Made by a program: the position numbers and the translations under genes | Assembly: GCA_023392755.1 (NCBI GenBank) | Contig: JAEWNM010000295.1 | Location: 1 to 5,522, forward strand | Length of the DNA: 5,522 nt | Direction of reading: 5' to 3' | Origin: Bacillota bacterium | GTDB lineage: Bacteria > Bacillota > Clostridia > Christensenellales > Aristaeellaceae | The notes under the pieces: generated by a model | The model's database searches: none | Seen by the model: the letters and a program-made list of their open reading frames with translations, nothing else | What the model was told of the DNA's origin: nothing | Shown: positions 1 through 5,113 of the stretch, in pieces | Numbering within the stretch: position 1 is the stretch's first letter | How the letters are laid out: every line of letters begins with the position of its first letter

Positions 1-36
1 TAAGTTTTCCTTTTACACGGATTTTGCGACACTCCC
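1..36 (+). mobile_element. Probable terminal inverted repeat of an IS256-family element (partial)
   Basis: The first 36 bases run into the terminus GCGACACTCCC. Read from the other strand this is GGGAGTGTCGCAAAAT followed by CCGTGTAAA. This resembles the ends of IS256-family elements in clostridia, which typically carry a GACACT-type terminus next to a TTTACAC block. If so, the element's body lies to the left of the window and only its right end is visible here. No transposase codons fall inside the window, so the assignment rests on the terminal sequence alone, recalled from the family rather than aligned. Confidence 0.4.
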
Positions 37-67
37 TAGCACATAATCTGAGAAGGCATTTGTGAAT

Positions 68-91
68 TGTCAACCCTTAATCGGACAGAAA
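68..91 (-). repeat. Possible terminal inverted repeat of the IS3-family remnant
   Basis: Directly beyond the stop codon of the IS3-like transposase remnant lies a sequence that reads TGTCAACCC from position 68 and continues to CGGACAGAA. Many IS3-family elements end in TG...CA with a TGTC/GGACA-rich repeat a few bases past the orfB stop, so the position and content fit the element's right end. The other end is not in the window, so the repeat cannot be confirmed by pairing. Confidence 0.3.
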
Positions 92-199
92 TTATGGGGT
101 GTAGGCTTTTTTGACTCCCGGCGGAGCCAGGTGACCCTACGTACTGTGCAGACGGATGCTATTGATCCAATGCACATAGTCGGCCAGTTCCATATATAC
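92..199 (-). pseudogene. C-terminal remnant of an IS3-family transposase (OrfB)
   Basis: Minus-strand translation from about 190 down to 92 gives ELADYVHWINSIRLHST, a stop, then GHLAPPGVKKAYTP and a second stop. This closely fits the end of IS3-family OrfB (DDE integrase-core) transposases, whose C-terminus typically reads ELxDYxxWxNxxRxHSTLGYxSPxEYxK. The internal TAG sits exactly where Leu of the HSTLG motif belongs, so one TTG-to-TAG change explains it. Only about 33 codons of an expected 270 or so are present, and the catalytic domain is missing. The upstream side abuts an ISL3-type remnant with no spacer, so the piece was truncated by insertion or deletion. The family call comes from recalled motifs and the remnant cannot be functional. 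Confidence 0.6.
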
Positions 200-448
200 C
201 GTGTTCTTTGCACTTCACCCCGCGGTCTGCGGCAATTCACATAGCACGGGAGACACTACACCCCCATGCCGCCAGGTTCGCTCTTAGTCCTCGTTTTCAT
301 ACCGTTCGCTGTTTGTTCCGCATATTGGGTACGAGTACTTTGCTGTCTCCTTCACCCTCACATAGATATGCACCGCCTGATCTGCTTGAGAAAACTCAGC
401 CCGATCTATATACCATGGCTCCTCTATTCCGATCGATTGTGTAAACAT
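198..448 (-). pseudogene. N-terminal remnant of an ISL3-family transposase
   Basis: From an ATG at 448-446 the minus strand encodes MFTQSIGIEEPWYIDRAEF, then HIYVRVKE and YPICG. It reaches a stop at 286-284, and after that stop the same frame continues with ERTWRH. A shifted frame then gives YVNCRRPR, and a further shift gives VKCKEHG (218-198). In order, these are hallmarks of the ISL3 N-terminus: EPWYI, a CPxCG zinc-binding segment, TWRHL, and R.PRVKCxEHG. Decay is clear: the first Cys of the CPxCG motif is Tyr, there is one nonsense codon, and at least two frameshifts. The catalytic core is absent, because IS3-type sequence takes over immediately after VKCKEHG. Frame breaks and family were judged by eye. 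Confidence 0.65.
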
Positions 449-475
449 TGTTATGAAATTTCTTGTCCCAGCCAT

Positions 476-783
476 TTTTTCGCCCAGTTTACTTTACCAT
501 ATTTTCACGGAATTCGGAATATAATGGTCTGATTGCGTTGTAAAGACCACTATACAGTAAAAACACTCCTGAATAGCTGATATAGAGTTGATCTGTGAGG
601 CCTACCTAATATTGACATGTAGTAATCAGTTCTGTCATAGCGGTATCATATATCTTGACATCGATAATGGATTTAACAACCATTCCCTCCCCGCTGATGC
701 TTTGGAATTGTTGATTTGAGCATGAAAAAATGCGCCCATGTAATCACACAAGCACACCCACAATTACGCCATTTTATTCAATA
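476..783. other. AT-rich stretch with no recognisable gene
   Basis: This stretch has many stop codons in all frames. The longest minus-strand reading without a stop runs from about 740 to 611 and includes SGEGMVVKSIIDVKIYD, which I do not recognise. It has no convincing start or ribosome binding site. A plus-strand reading of similar length (about 605-718) is equally uncertain. The sequence may be the 5' flank of the ISL3 remnant plus further decayed insertion material. I found no RNA gene, terminator or clear inverted terminal repeat. Confidence 0.5.
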
Positions 784-789
784 TTTTTG

Positions 790-840
790 ATCGGACGACT
801 CCTTACCAAGGAAGTGCTCTACCTGCTGAGCTATATCAGC
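790..840 (-). pseudogene. Truncated tRNA-Thr(GGU): 5' half only
   Basis: Reading leftward from 840, the sequence gives a 7-base acceptor strand (GCTGATA), TA, a 4-bp D stem (GCTC/GAGC) enclosing AGCAGGTA, and an anticodon arm with loop TTGGTAA, so the anticodon is GGT (threonine). The match to bacterial tRNA-Thr is essentially perfect through about base 41. After that it fails: the anticodon-stem 3' strand is GGAGT, giving a mismatch at 27-43 and a G-U at 28-42. No paired T stem follows, and no strand complementary to GCTGATA (TATCAGC) or CCA end is found downstream. A degenerate GTCGTCCGATCAAA may be an eroded T arm. The upstream promoter looks intact. A functional tRNA is very unlikely; a gene cut by a mobile element or rearrangement is the simplest explanation. 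Confidence 0.75.
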
Positions 841-863
841 GTATCCGGCGGGACAACGAACAC

Positions 864-892
864 ATTTTACATGATTCAAGGCCGGAATGCAA
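864..892 (-). promoter_or_regulatory. Promoter of the truncated tRNA-Thr gene
   Basis: On the minus strand, TTGCAT (892-887) is separated by exactly 17 bases from TAAAAT (869-864). Transcription would start near 857, about 17 bases before the tRNA 5' end. This is a close match to the housekeeping sigma consensus and has the expected placement for a tRNA gene, which supports the reading that the tRNA gene was once functional. Confidence 0.6.
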
Positions 893-983
893 GCATTTTT
901 TCAATTTCCTTTTTTACCCCATTGGCTCAGGGCATGTGACAGGGCCATTTCATCGGGCCGCCTGCATGCCGCATCCTGCGAGT

Positions 984-1496
984 CTACACGATCAGTCCCT
1001 TTCCGTCTTCCGGCGGGAGCCAGGCCATATACCGTTCCCTTATATGGCAGGTGCGCACCATGCGGGCGATGGCGGAGAGCTCCTCCTGGCTTTGAAAAGC
1101 CCGGTACTTTGTATACAGCACCCGCAGCGCGCTAAGGCTGGGCTGCTGCAGGGAATAGCTTTTGAGCAACTCAAAATTGACGGAATAGGGGGACAGCGAT
1201 TCCATAAGAACGCCCAGCACATCATCCGTCAGCAGCGGAAAATCTGAGGTGCGAATTCGCACCTCGGAGCCGTCGTCCAGAAAAATCCGCATGGTGCCCA
1301 TGGTAAAGCGGCGCAGGGACATGAACAAAAAGCTGTCCAGCCGCTTGCACAGCTTTTGCAAATCCTCCTTATATGGGGCATAGCTGCGCAGCACGTCGGC
1401 AGTTTCTTCCGCCATCTCCGTGCTTTCCAGCAGATAGGAACCCACCCAGGGATGCAGCGCCCGGGCGACATCCGGGGTACGGATGACGGCAGCCAC
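984..1496 (-). CDS. Hypothetical protein, 170 residues, divergent from dnaA
   Basis: I do not recognise this protein. The start is a GTG at 1496-1494. A stop codon lies immediately upstream in frame, and a good Shine-Dalgarno sequence (AGGTGA) sits seven bases before it, so the start is well fixed and the gene is likely real. The product is soluble-looking: no signal peptide, no membrane segment, and long stretches compatible with amphipathic helices (about residues 24-66 and 90-150), with a more beta-like segment RIFLDDGSEVRI near residues 70-82. Only two cysteines are present (50 and 150), with no metal-binding cluster and no recognisable catalytic motif. The gene is read away from dnaA across the presumed origin, at the place where many Firmicutes carry rpmH, which is not in this window. 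Base composition resembles dnaA and not the AT-rich left flank, so it probably belongs to the chromosome backbone. Confidence 0.7.
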   Translation of the reverse strand: MAAVIRTPDVARALHPWVGSYLLESTEMAEETADVLRSYAPYKEDLQKLCKRLDSFLFMSLRRFTMGTMRIFLDDGSEVRIRTSDFPLLTDDVLGVLMESLSPYSVNFELLKSYSLQQPSLSALRVLYTKYRAFQSQEELSAIARMVRTCHIRERYMAWLPPEDGKGLIV

Positions 1497-1576
1497 CTAA
1501 CAGTCACCTCGCGCGAAGGATAGCCCTTCTTTCTACACGGCCGCCCATAAATCCTTGTCCATTTCAAAAACACCCT

Positions 1577-1606
1577 ATAAAAATCCTGTTTCATTTGTGT
1601 TTCCAA
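1577..1606 (-). promoter_or_regulatory. Possible promoter for the divergent hypothetical gene
   Basis: On the minus strand, TTGGAA (1606-1601) is followed after 18 bases by TTTTAT (1582-1577). Each hexamer matches the housekeeping consensus at four of six positions or better. The region is AT-rich and faces the GTG start about 80 bases away. Other weak pairs can be drawn nearby, so this is only a candidate. Confidence 0.3.
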
Positions 1607-1633
1607 ATTTCGCCATATTGCATATTCATGCAT

Positions 1634-1659
1634 TATTTTCGGACAAATATCCGAAAATA
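1634..1659. repeat. Perfect 10-bp inverted repeat between divergent genes
   Basis: TATTTTCGGA (1634-1643) and TCCGAAAATA (1650-1659) are exact reverse complements around the six-base centre CAAATA. No T-run follows on either side, so it is not an intrinsic terminator. The location, between the divergent hypothetical gene and dnaA and upstream of the DnaA boxes, fits either an operator for a dimeric regulator or a structural element of the origin. It does not match a LexA box or a DnaA box. Confidence 0.6.
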
Positions 1660-1722
1660 CGTTCGTCCCATGCCATGCCTTGTGGTTTACGCCTTGGACA
1701 ACCACCACCCGTAGACGAAAAG

Positions 1723-1851
1723 TTATCAACAACAAGGACGGCTATACAACAGCCGCATCTGTGTACAACCCTTGAAAAGGCGAGGCATATCTGGTATTAT
1801 AGGTTAACGGCCGGAAGGGTGGAACCGGTTATCCACAGAAAGTTTTCCACA
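1723..1851. other. Candidate oriC: cluster of DnaA boxes upstream of dnaA
   Basis: Against the TTATNCACA consensus, one box is perfect: TTATCCACA at 1829-1837. Near-matches with one mismatch are TTTTCCACA (1843-1851), TTATCAACA (1723-1731), and TTGTACACA on the minus strand (1768-1760). The two strongest boxes have the same orientation, are six bases apart, and lie just downstream of the dnaA promoter, which fits both origin function and autorepression by DnaA. A T-rich tract (about 1880-1933) between the boxes and dnaA could be an unwinding element. No clear DnaA-trio repeat array is visible. In bipartite Firmicutes origins the unwinding element often lies downstream of dnaA, but here only 25 bases follow the gene before the next one begins. 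Confidence 0.6.
1772..1800 (+). promoter_or_regulatory. dnaA promoter (sigma-A type)
   Basis: TTGAAA (1772-1777) and TATTAT (1795-1800) are separated by exactly 17 bases. Each matches five of six consensus positions. The start would be near 1807, giving a leader of about 150 bases before the dnaA ATG. The DnaA boxes at 1829-1851 lie in the initially transcribed region, where bound DnaA could block transcription. A second TATAAT at 1912-1917 has no convincing -35 element and may be a weaker promoter. Confidence 0.6.
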
Positions 1852-1854
1852 GCA

Positions 1855-1885
1855 CACGGGTGAAGTACGCCCGTGCGAATTTTTT
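1855..1885 (+). terminator. Hairpin plus T-run in the dnaA leader (possible attenuator)
   Basis: CACGGG (1855-1860) pairs perfectly with CCCGTG (1870-1875) around a nine-base loop. The tract TTTTTT (1880-1885) begins four bases after the stem, with another T-rich run behind it. It lies between the predicted dnaA start site and the ribosome binding site. The short stem and the four-base gap make it weaker than a standard intrinsic terminator. The T-rich part could equally serve as the AT-rich region of the origin. Confidence 0.35.
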
Positions 1886-1958
1886 CGCTTTTTCTTCGCG
1901 TTTTGGGCGCGTATAATTCTTTGCATAAATTTTGACTGCATACAAAGGGGGCCGGCGG

Positions 1959-3284
1959 ATGAACGTAGCGGAGTTGTGGGAAAAGGCATGCCGCTATCTG
2001 CAAGAGGAGATGAATGAAGTCTCCTACAAGACATGGGTCGCCAGCTCCTTAAAACCCCTGGAATTGGATGACAACTGCCTGTACATTGAGGTGGTCACCG
2101 ATTACATGAAGCAGATGATCGCCAGCCGCTATGCCATGCTGATTGCCAACGCGGTCAGCCAGGCGGCGGGGCACACGCTTTCCATAGAAATCATCACGCC
2201 CCAGGAATCCGCCGCCCGCCGGGCCGCGAAAACAGCGCCCGCGCAGCAGGGCTCCGGGGTATTACTGAATCCCAAGTATACGTTTGACACCTTTGTGGTG
2301 GGCAGCGGCAACAGGTTTGCCCATGCCGCCTCCCTGGCGGTGGCGGAGGCTCCCGCCGAGGCCTACAATCCCTTGTTCATATACGGCGGTGTCGGGTTGG
2401 GCAAGACCCACCTCATGCACGCCATCGGCCATTATGTGCAGCAGCAGTATCCCAGCCTGCGGCTCTTGTACATCACCAGCGAAAACTTCACCAATGAGTT
2501 TATCACCGCCATCCAGAAGAACAAAAACGCGGAATTCCGCAGCCGCTTCCGCAGCGTGGATATATTGATGGTGGACGATATACAGTTCATTGCCAAGCTG
2601 GACCGCACCCAGGAGGAATTTTTCCATACCTTCAACACGCTGCATGCCGCCGGAAAGCAGATCATTATGACCAGCGACAAGCCGCCCAAGGACATTGCCA
2701 GCCTGGAGGAACGGCTGTGCAGCCGTTTTGAGTGGGGGCTGATTGCCGACATACAGCGGCCGGACATTGAGACACGCATTGCGATTTTGCGCAAAAAAGC
2801 GGAGCGCGAGCATATTGCCGTATCCGACGATGTGCTGGAGCTGATCGCCCAGCGCATCGATTCCAACATCAGGGAACTGGAAGGAAGCCTTACGCGGCTG
2901 GTGGCCTTTTCCTCCCTCACTGGGCGTCCCATCAACGGCGCCCTGGCAGAGGAGGCGCTCAAGGAGGTATTTGCCCAGCGGGAGGTGCGGCGCGTCACCT
3001 GCGAACTGATACAGGAGACGGTAGCCGACTATTACAGCATCTCCGTGGCTGATTTGAAAAGCGCCCGGCGCAACCGGGAAGTCACCGTGCCCCGCCAGGT
3101 GGCCATGTACCTCACGCGGGAAATGGTAGGGCTGTCACTGCCCCGCATAGGCGAAAGCTTTGGGGGCCGCGACCATACCACCGTGATGCACAGCTGCGAG
3201 AAGGTGCACGGCATTTTGAAAGGCAACCCCGGCTTTTTAAGCCAGATGGACGACATCCGCAGGCTGATTAAGGACGGAAAATGA
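1959..3284 (+). CDS. dnaA: Chromosomal replication initiator protein DnaA
   Basis: DnaA binds DnaA boxes at oriC, oligomerises with ATP and opens the origin. The 441-residue protein has all four domains. Domain I (about 1-78) contains the typical SYKTWV. A short variable linker (about 80-101) follows. The AAA+ domain III (about 105-340) has Walker A GGVGLGKTH (143-151), Walker B ILMVDDIQ (202-209), sensor I IIMTSD (235-240), the arginine-finger segment ERLCSRF (251-257), and sensor II IRELEGSLTRL (304-314). Domain IV (about 345-441) has the DNA-binding signature GGRDHTTVMHSCEKV (402-416). The linker is short for the family but within range. The ATG at 1959 is chosen because AAAGGGGG lies about seven bases before it and domain I starts normally; an in-frame TTG at 1932 lacks such a site. 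The next gene begins 25 bases later without a terminator, so the two are probably cotranscribed. Confidence 0.98.
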   Translation: MNVAELWEKACRYLQEEMNEVSYKTWVASSLKPLELDDNCLYIEVVTDYMKQMIASRYAMLIANAVSQAAGHTLSIEIITPQESAARRAAKTAPAQQGSGVLLNPKYTFDTFVVGSGNRFAHAASLAVAEAPAEAYNPLFIYGGVGLGKTHLMHAIGHYVQQQYPSLRLLYITSENFTNEFITAIQKNKNAEFRSRFRSVDILMVDDIQFIAKLDRTQEEFFHTFNTLHAAGKQIIMTSDKPPKDIASLEERLCSRFEWGLIADIQRPDIETRIAILRKKAEREHIAVSDDVLELIAQRIDSNIRELEGSLTRLVAFSSLTGRPINGALAEEALKEVFAQREVRRVTCELIQETVADYYSISVADLKSARRNREVTVPRQVAMYLTREMVGLSLPRIGESFGGRDHTTVMHSCEKVHGILKGNPGFLSQMDDIRRLIKDGK

Positions 3285-3309
3285 CCTGCGCTAAAAGGGG
3301 GGACGAGCC

Positions 3310-4596
3310 ATGGCTGCCTATCAGGAAATCCGGCTCAAAAACGGCCTTCAAATCTCCGCCTATCAGCTTGCGCATCTGCATTCCCTGGAGATGGGCGTTT
3401 ATTTCAAGGGCGGTTCGCTGTATGAGAACAGGGTCAACCAGGGGATATCCCATCTTTTGGAGCACTTGTGCTTCCGCAGCTTAAGCGGCCTTCCCCAGGC
3501 GCAGCTGTACCGCCGGCTGGACGCCATGGGCGCGAGGCTGGGCGGCGCTACCTACGCGGAAACGGTCATATTCCAAATGCAGGTGGCACCGCGCTTTTTC
3601 GACGATGCCTTTGACCTTTTGCTTCGTTTGTTTGCCCCCGGCAAATGGACGCAGGAAGAGATCGAGGCGGAAAAGCAGGTTGTGCTCAGGCAAATCGAAA
3701 ACGACGAGCAAAGCTTTTTGTGGGATATGAGCGCCCGGTACTGGAGAACAAAGGCCGGCGCTTTCCCCGGCATGGGTACCAAGGAAAGCGTTACGCGCAT
3801 GTCCCGGGAGCTGATCCACCAGTGGAAGCGGAAAATATTCCGCCCTTCCAACGCCTGCTTTGTGATGACCGGAAATTTCTCTGACGGCATGCTCAAAAAG
3901 GTGGAGGAGGTTTTGGGGGAGCTGCCCGACATGGGCCCGTCCTCCTTTGATCAGCCCGCACCGATAAACTTTTGCGCAAGGGACGAAAGCAGCGACGAGC
4001 TGTTTAACGCCGATTATGATCTGGCCCAGGTGGTGCTCGATTTTGATATCGATTGCAATCTGGTATTCCCGGCCTGCGCCAGCATGCTCAGCCACATGAC
4101 GGGCGACGGGCTCAGTTCCGCGCTGTTTCTGGAACTGAGGGAAAAGCAGGCCCTGGTGGACGATATCAGCTCCGAGGTCGTAACGGTAGGTTCCTTCCGC
4201 CGCTTTGCCATTGATTACGAGGTCTCGCACGACAAGCTTGCGCAAAGCCTTGAACTTGTGTTCTCCATCCTATCCAGGCTGCGCAGGTTTATCAGCCAAG
4301 AGCAAATGGATAGGGCGCGCGTCTATTTCACAGATAACGAACGCATGGTGCTGGACAGGGCCAGAAGTATGAACGAGCGGCTGGGTTATGGATGGCTCAG
4401 CGGCAATGCCGATGAGTGTGATGTGGATACACGGATACGGTTGCACACCGACCTGACGGCAGAAAATATACAGGATGCCGCCCAAGCCATATTCCGGCCA
4501 GAAACGCTTTGCTGTTTCATTGAAAAAAACCCGAGGAAAATAAAGGCCGCCGCCCTTAGGGAAACGCTGAAAAAATGCCGCGATATGCTTAGATAG
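3310..4596 (+). CDS. M16-family (insulinase-like) zinc peptidase homologue with altered metal site
   Basis: The 428-residue protein has the length and two-domain layout of bacterial M16B peptidases. It opens with LKNGLQISAY, then GISHLLEHLCF (45-55), which holds the inverted zinc motif HxxEH (His48, Glu51, His52). The third zinc ligand in this family is the Glu of VVLxE, about 76 residues later. Here the segment reads EKQVVLRQIENDEQ (121-134), so Gln128 falls at that position; Glu130 is close but out of register. In the C-terminal half, FLELREKQALVDDISS (273-288) matches the family's REKxGLAYxVxS segment, but the usual Tyr is Asp. No signal peptide is seen, so it is probably cytoplasmic. It could be a weak enzyme, a non-catalytic partner subunit, or use another ligand. 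A strong GGGGGG Shine-Dalgarno sequence precedes the ATG, and the gene follows dnaA by 25 bases, where dnaN is usually found. Confidence 0.85.
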   Translation: MAAYQEIRLKNGLQISAYQLAHLHSLEMGVYFKGGSLYENRVNQGISHLLEHLCFRSLSGLPQAQLYRRLDAMGARLGGATYAETVIFQMQVAPRFFDDAFDLLLRLFAPGKWTQEEIEAEKQVVLRQIENDEQSFLWDMSARYWRTKAGAFPGMGTKESVTRMSRELIHQWKRKIFRPSNACFVMTGNFSDGMLKKVEEVLGELPDMGPSSFDQPAPINFCARDESSDELFNADYDLAQVVLDFDIDCNLVFPACASMLSHMTGDGLSSALFLELREKQALVDDISSEVVTVGSFRRFAIDYEVSHDKLAQSLELVFSILSRLRRFISQEQMDRARVYFTDNERMVLDRARSMNERLGYGWLSGNADECDVDTRIRLHTDLTAENIQDAAQAIFRPETLCCFIEKNPRKIKAAALRETLKKCRDMLR

Positions 4597-4602
4597 CAAA
4601 GG

Positions 4603-5061
4603 TTAAGGCAGTATAATCACTTCATCTCTTTCCTCCGCCAGGGGAAAGAGCTTTTTCATGTCCGCGTCGGATAAGGCGATGCAACCCGCCGTCCAGTCAG
4701 AAGCGCCCCCGCCGTGCAAATAAATTTCCCCGCCCAGTTTCGTGCCCCAGGGAGGCCTGCGCCCATCCCGGCAGGCGCCCGTTATGGCCTCCAGCTCATC
4801 TTCGGATATGATCCCGTGAGAAAACGCCTTTTCGGCGTCGCTTTTATTGGGATAACTGATGCCAAGGGCCATGCCGTATTTCCCAGTCTCCCGCTTGAGG
4901 CAGATGAAATACATCCCCTCCGGCGTTTTCCCGTCCCCCTCCCTCTCCTTCGGGTGAACGGGGGAAAAGCCCAGCCCCACGGGGCAGGAAAAAAGCTCGT
5001 TGCCCTGCTTGTCCAAAAGGGAAAGGCGTCTTTCATTCTTCATCACAATCAGGCGCTTCAT
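4603..5061 (-). CDS. L,D-transpeptidase catalytic domain (YkuD family)
   Basis: YkuD-family enzymes cross-link or modify peptidoglycan through a catalytic Cys. From the ATG at 5061 the protein has 152 residues and is almost entirely the catalytic domain. An opening strand (MKRLIVMKNERRLSLLD) leads to the conserved EGDGKTPEG (41-49), then YLHGGG with the catalytic-site His (116), and DWTAGCIALSD with the nucleophile Cys (127). The Ala after GCI, in place of the more common Arg, is typical of one branch of the family. An in-frame ATG at 5115 would add 18 residues, but it overlaps the predicted -10 box and has no ribosome binding site, so I prefer 5061. Neither start gives a signal peptide, lipobox, LysM or membrane segment, which is odd for an enzyme that acts outside the membrane. 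The gene converges on the M16 gene with a six-base gap. Confidence 0.88.
   Translation of the reverse strand: MKRLIVMKNERRLSLLDKQGNELFSCPVGLGFSPVHPKEREGDGKTPEGMYFICLKRETGKYGMALGISYPNKSDAEKAFSHGIISEDELEAITGACRDGRRPPWGTKLGGEIYLHGGGASDWTAGCIALSDADMKKLFPLAEERDEVIILP
4626..4656 (+). terminator. Intrinsic terminator of the dnaA-M16 transcript, inside the transpeptidase coding sequence
   Basis: CTCTTTCCTC (4626-4635) pairs with GGGGAAAGAG (4641-4650) around the loop CGCCA. This is a 10-bp stem with one T-G wobble, followed by CTTTTT (4651-4656). It starts 30 bases after the M16 stop codon and is oriented for plus-strand transcription. It overlaps the last codons of the convergent transpeptidase gene, so the same bases serve as coding sequence on one strand and terminator on the other. 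Confidence 0.65.
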
Positions 5062-5087
5062 ACCCCGGCAATGCTCCTGGCAATCAT
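5058..5087 (-). CDS. Possible nine-codon leader ORF overlapping the transpeptidase start
   Basis: On the minus strand a strong Shine-Dalgarno sequence (AGGAGG, 5102-5097, within GGGGGAGGAGG) is followed after nine bases by ATG at 5087. That frame encodes MIARSIAGV and ends in TGA at 5060-5058. The last bases form ATGA with the transpeptidase ATG at 5061. This is the arrangement seen when translation of a downstream gene is coupled to an upstream reading frame. The peptide itself matches nothing I know. Alternatively the Shine-Dalgarno sequence serves an in-frame TTG at 5094, but only two bases separate them, which is too close. Confidence 0.35.
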   Translation of the reverse strand: MIARSIAGV

Positions 5088-5113
5088 ACGGCAAAGCCTC
5101 CTCCCCCTTAATC

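Noticed and set aside
576..585. GCTGATATAG on the plus strand repeats, inverted, the first ten bases of the truncated tRNA (840-831).
   Set aside because: A ten-base match in about 1 kb of flank can arise by chance. The sequence after it (AGTTGATCTG) does not continue as a tRNA.
944..991. Interrupted inverted repeat with GGCATG/CATGCC arms downstream of the hypothetical gene.
   Set aside because: It could form a hairpin but has no T-run in the minus direction and has unpaired bases, so I do not call it a terminator.
1229..1735. A 168-codon minus-strand open frame overlapping the hypothetical gene.
   Set aside because: It overlaps the better-supported 984-1496 gene in another frame, lacks a ribosome binding site, and is rich in Cys and Trp as expected of an out-of-frame reading.
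1555..1863. A 102-codon plus-strand open frame crossing the origin region.
   Set aside because: It spans the inverted repeat, DnaA boxes and the dnaA promoter, has no ribosome binding site, and its translation looks like no protein family.
2262..2998. Long minus-strand open frames (183 and 188 codons) antisense to dnaA.
   Set aside because: They lie entirely within the conserved AAA+ domain coding sequence of dnaA and have no family resemblance.
3481..4245. A 254-codon minus-strand open frame antisense to the M16 gene.
   Set aside because: The plus-strand frame carries clear M16 motifs. The antisense frame is a by-product of its codon use.
4421..4429. TGTGGATAC inside the M16 gene, one mismatch from an inverted DnaA box.
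   Set aside because: It is a single isolated near-match in coding sequence with no other boxes nearby.
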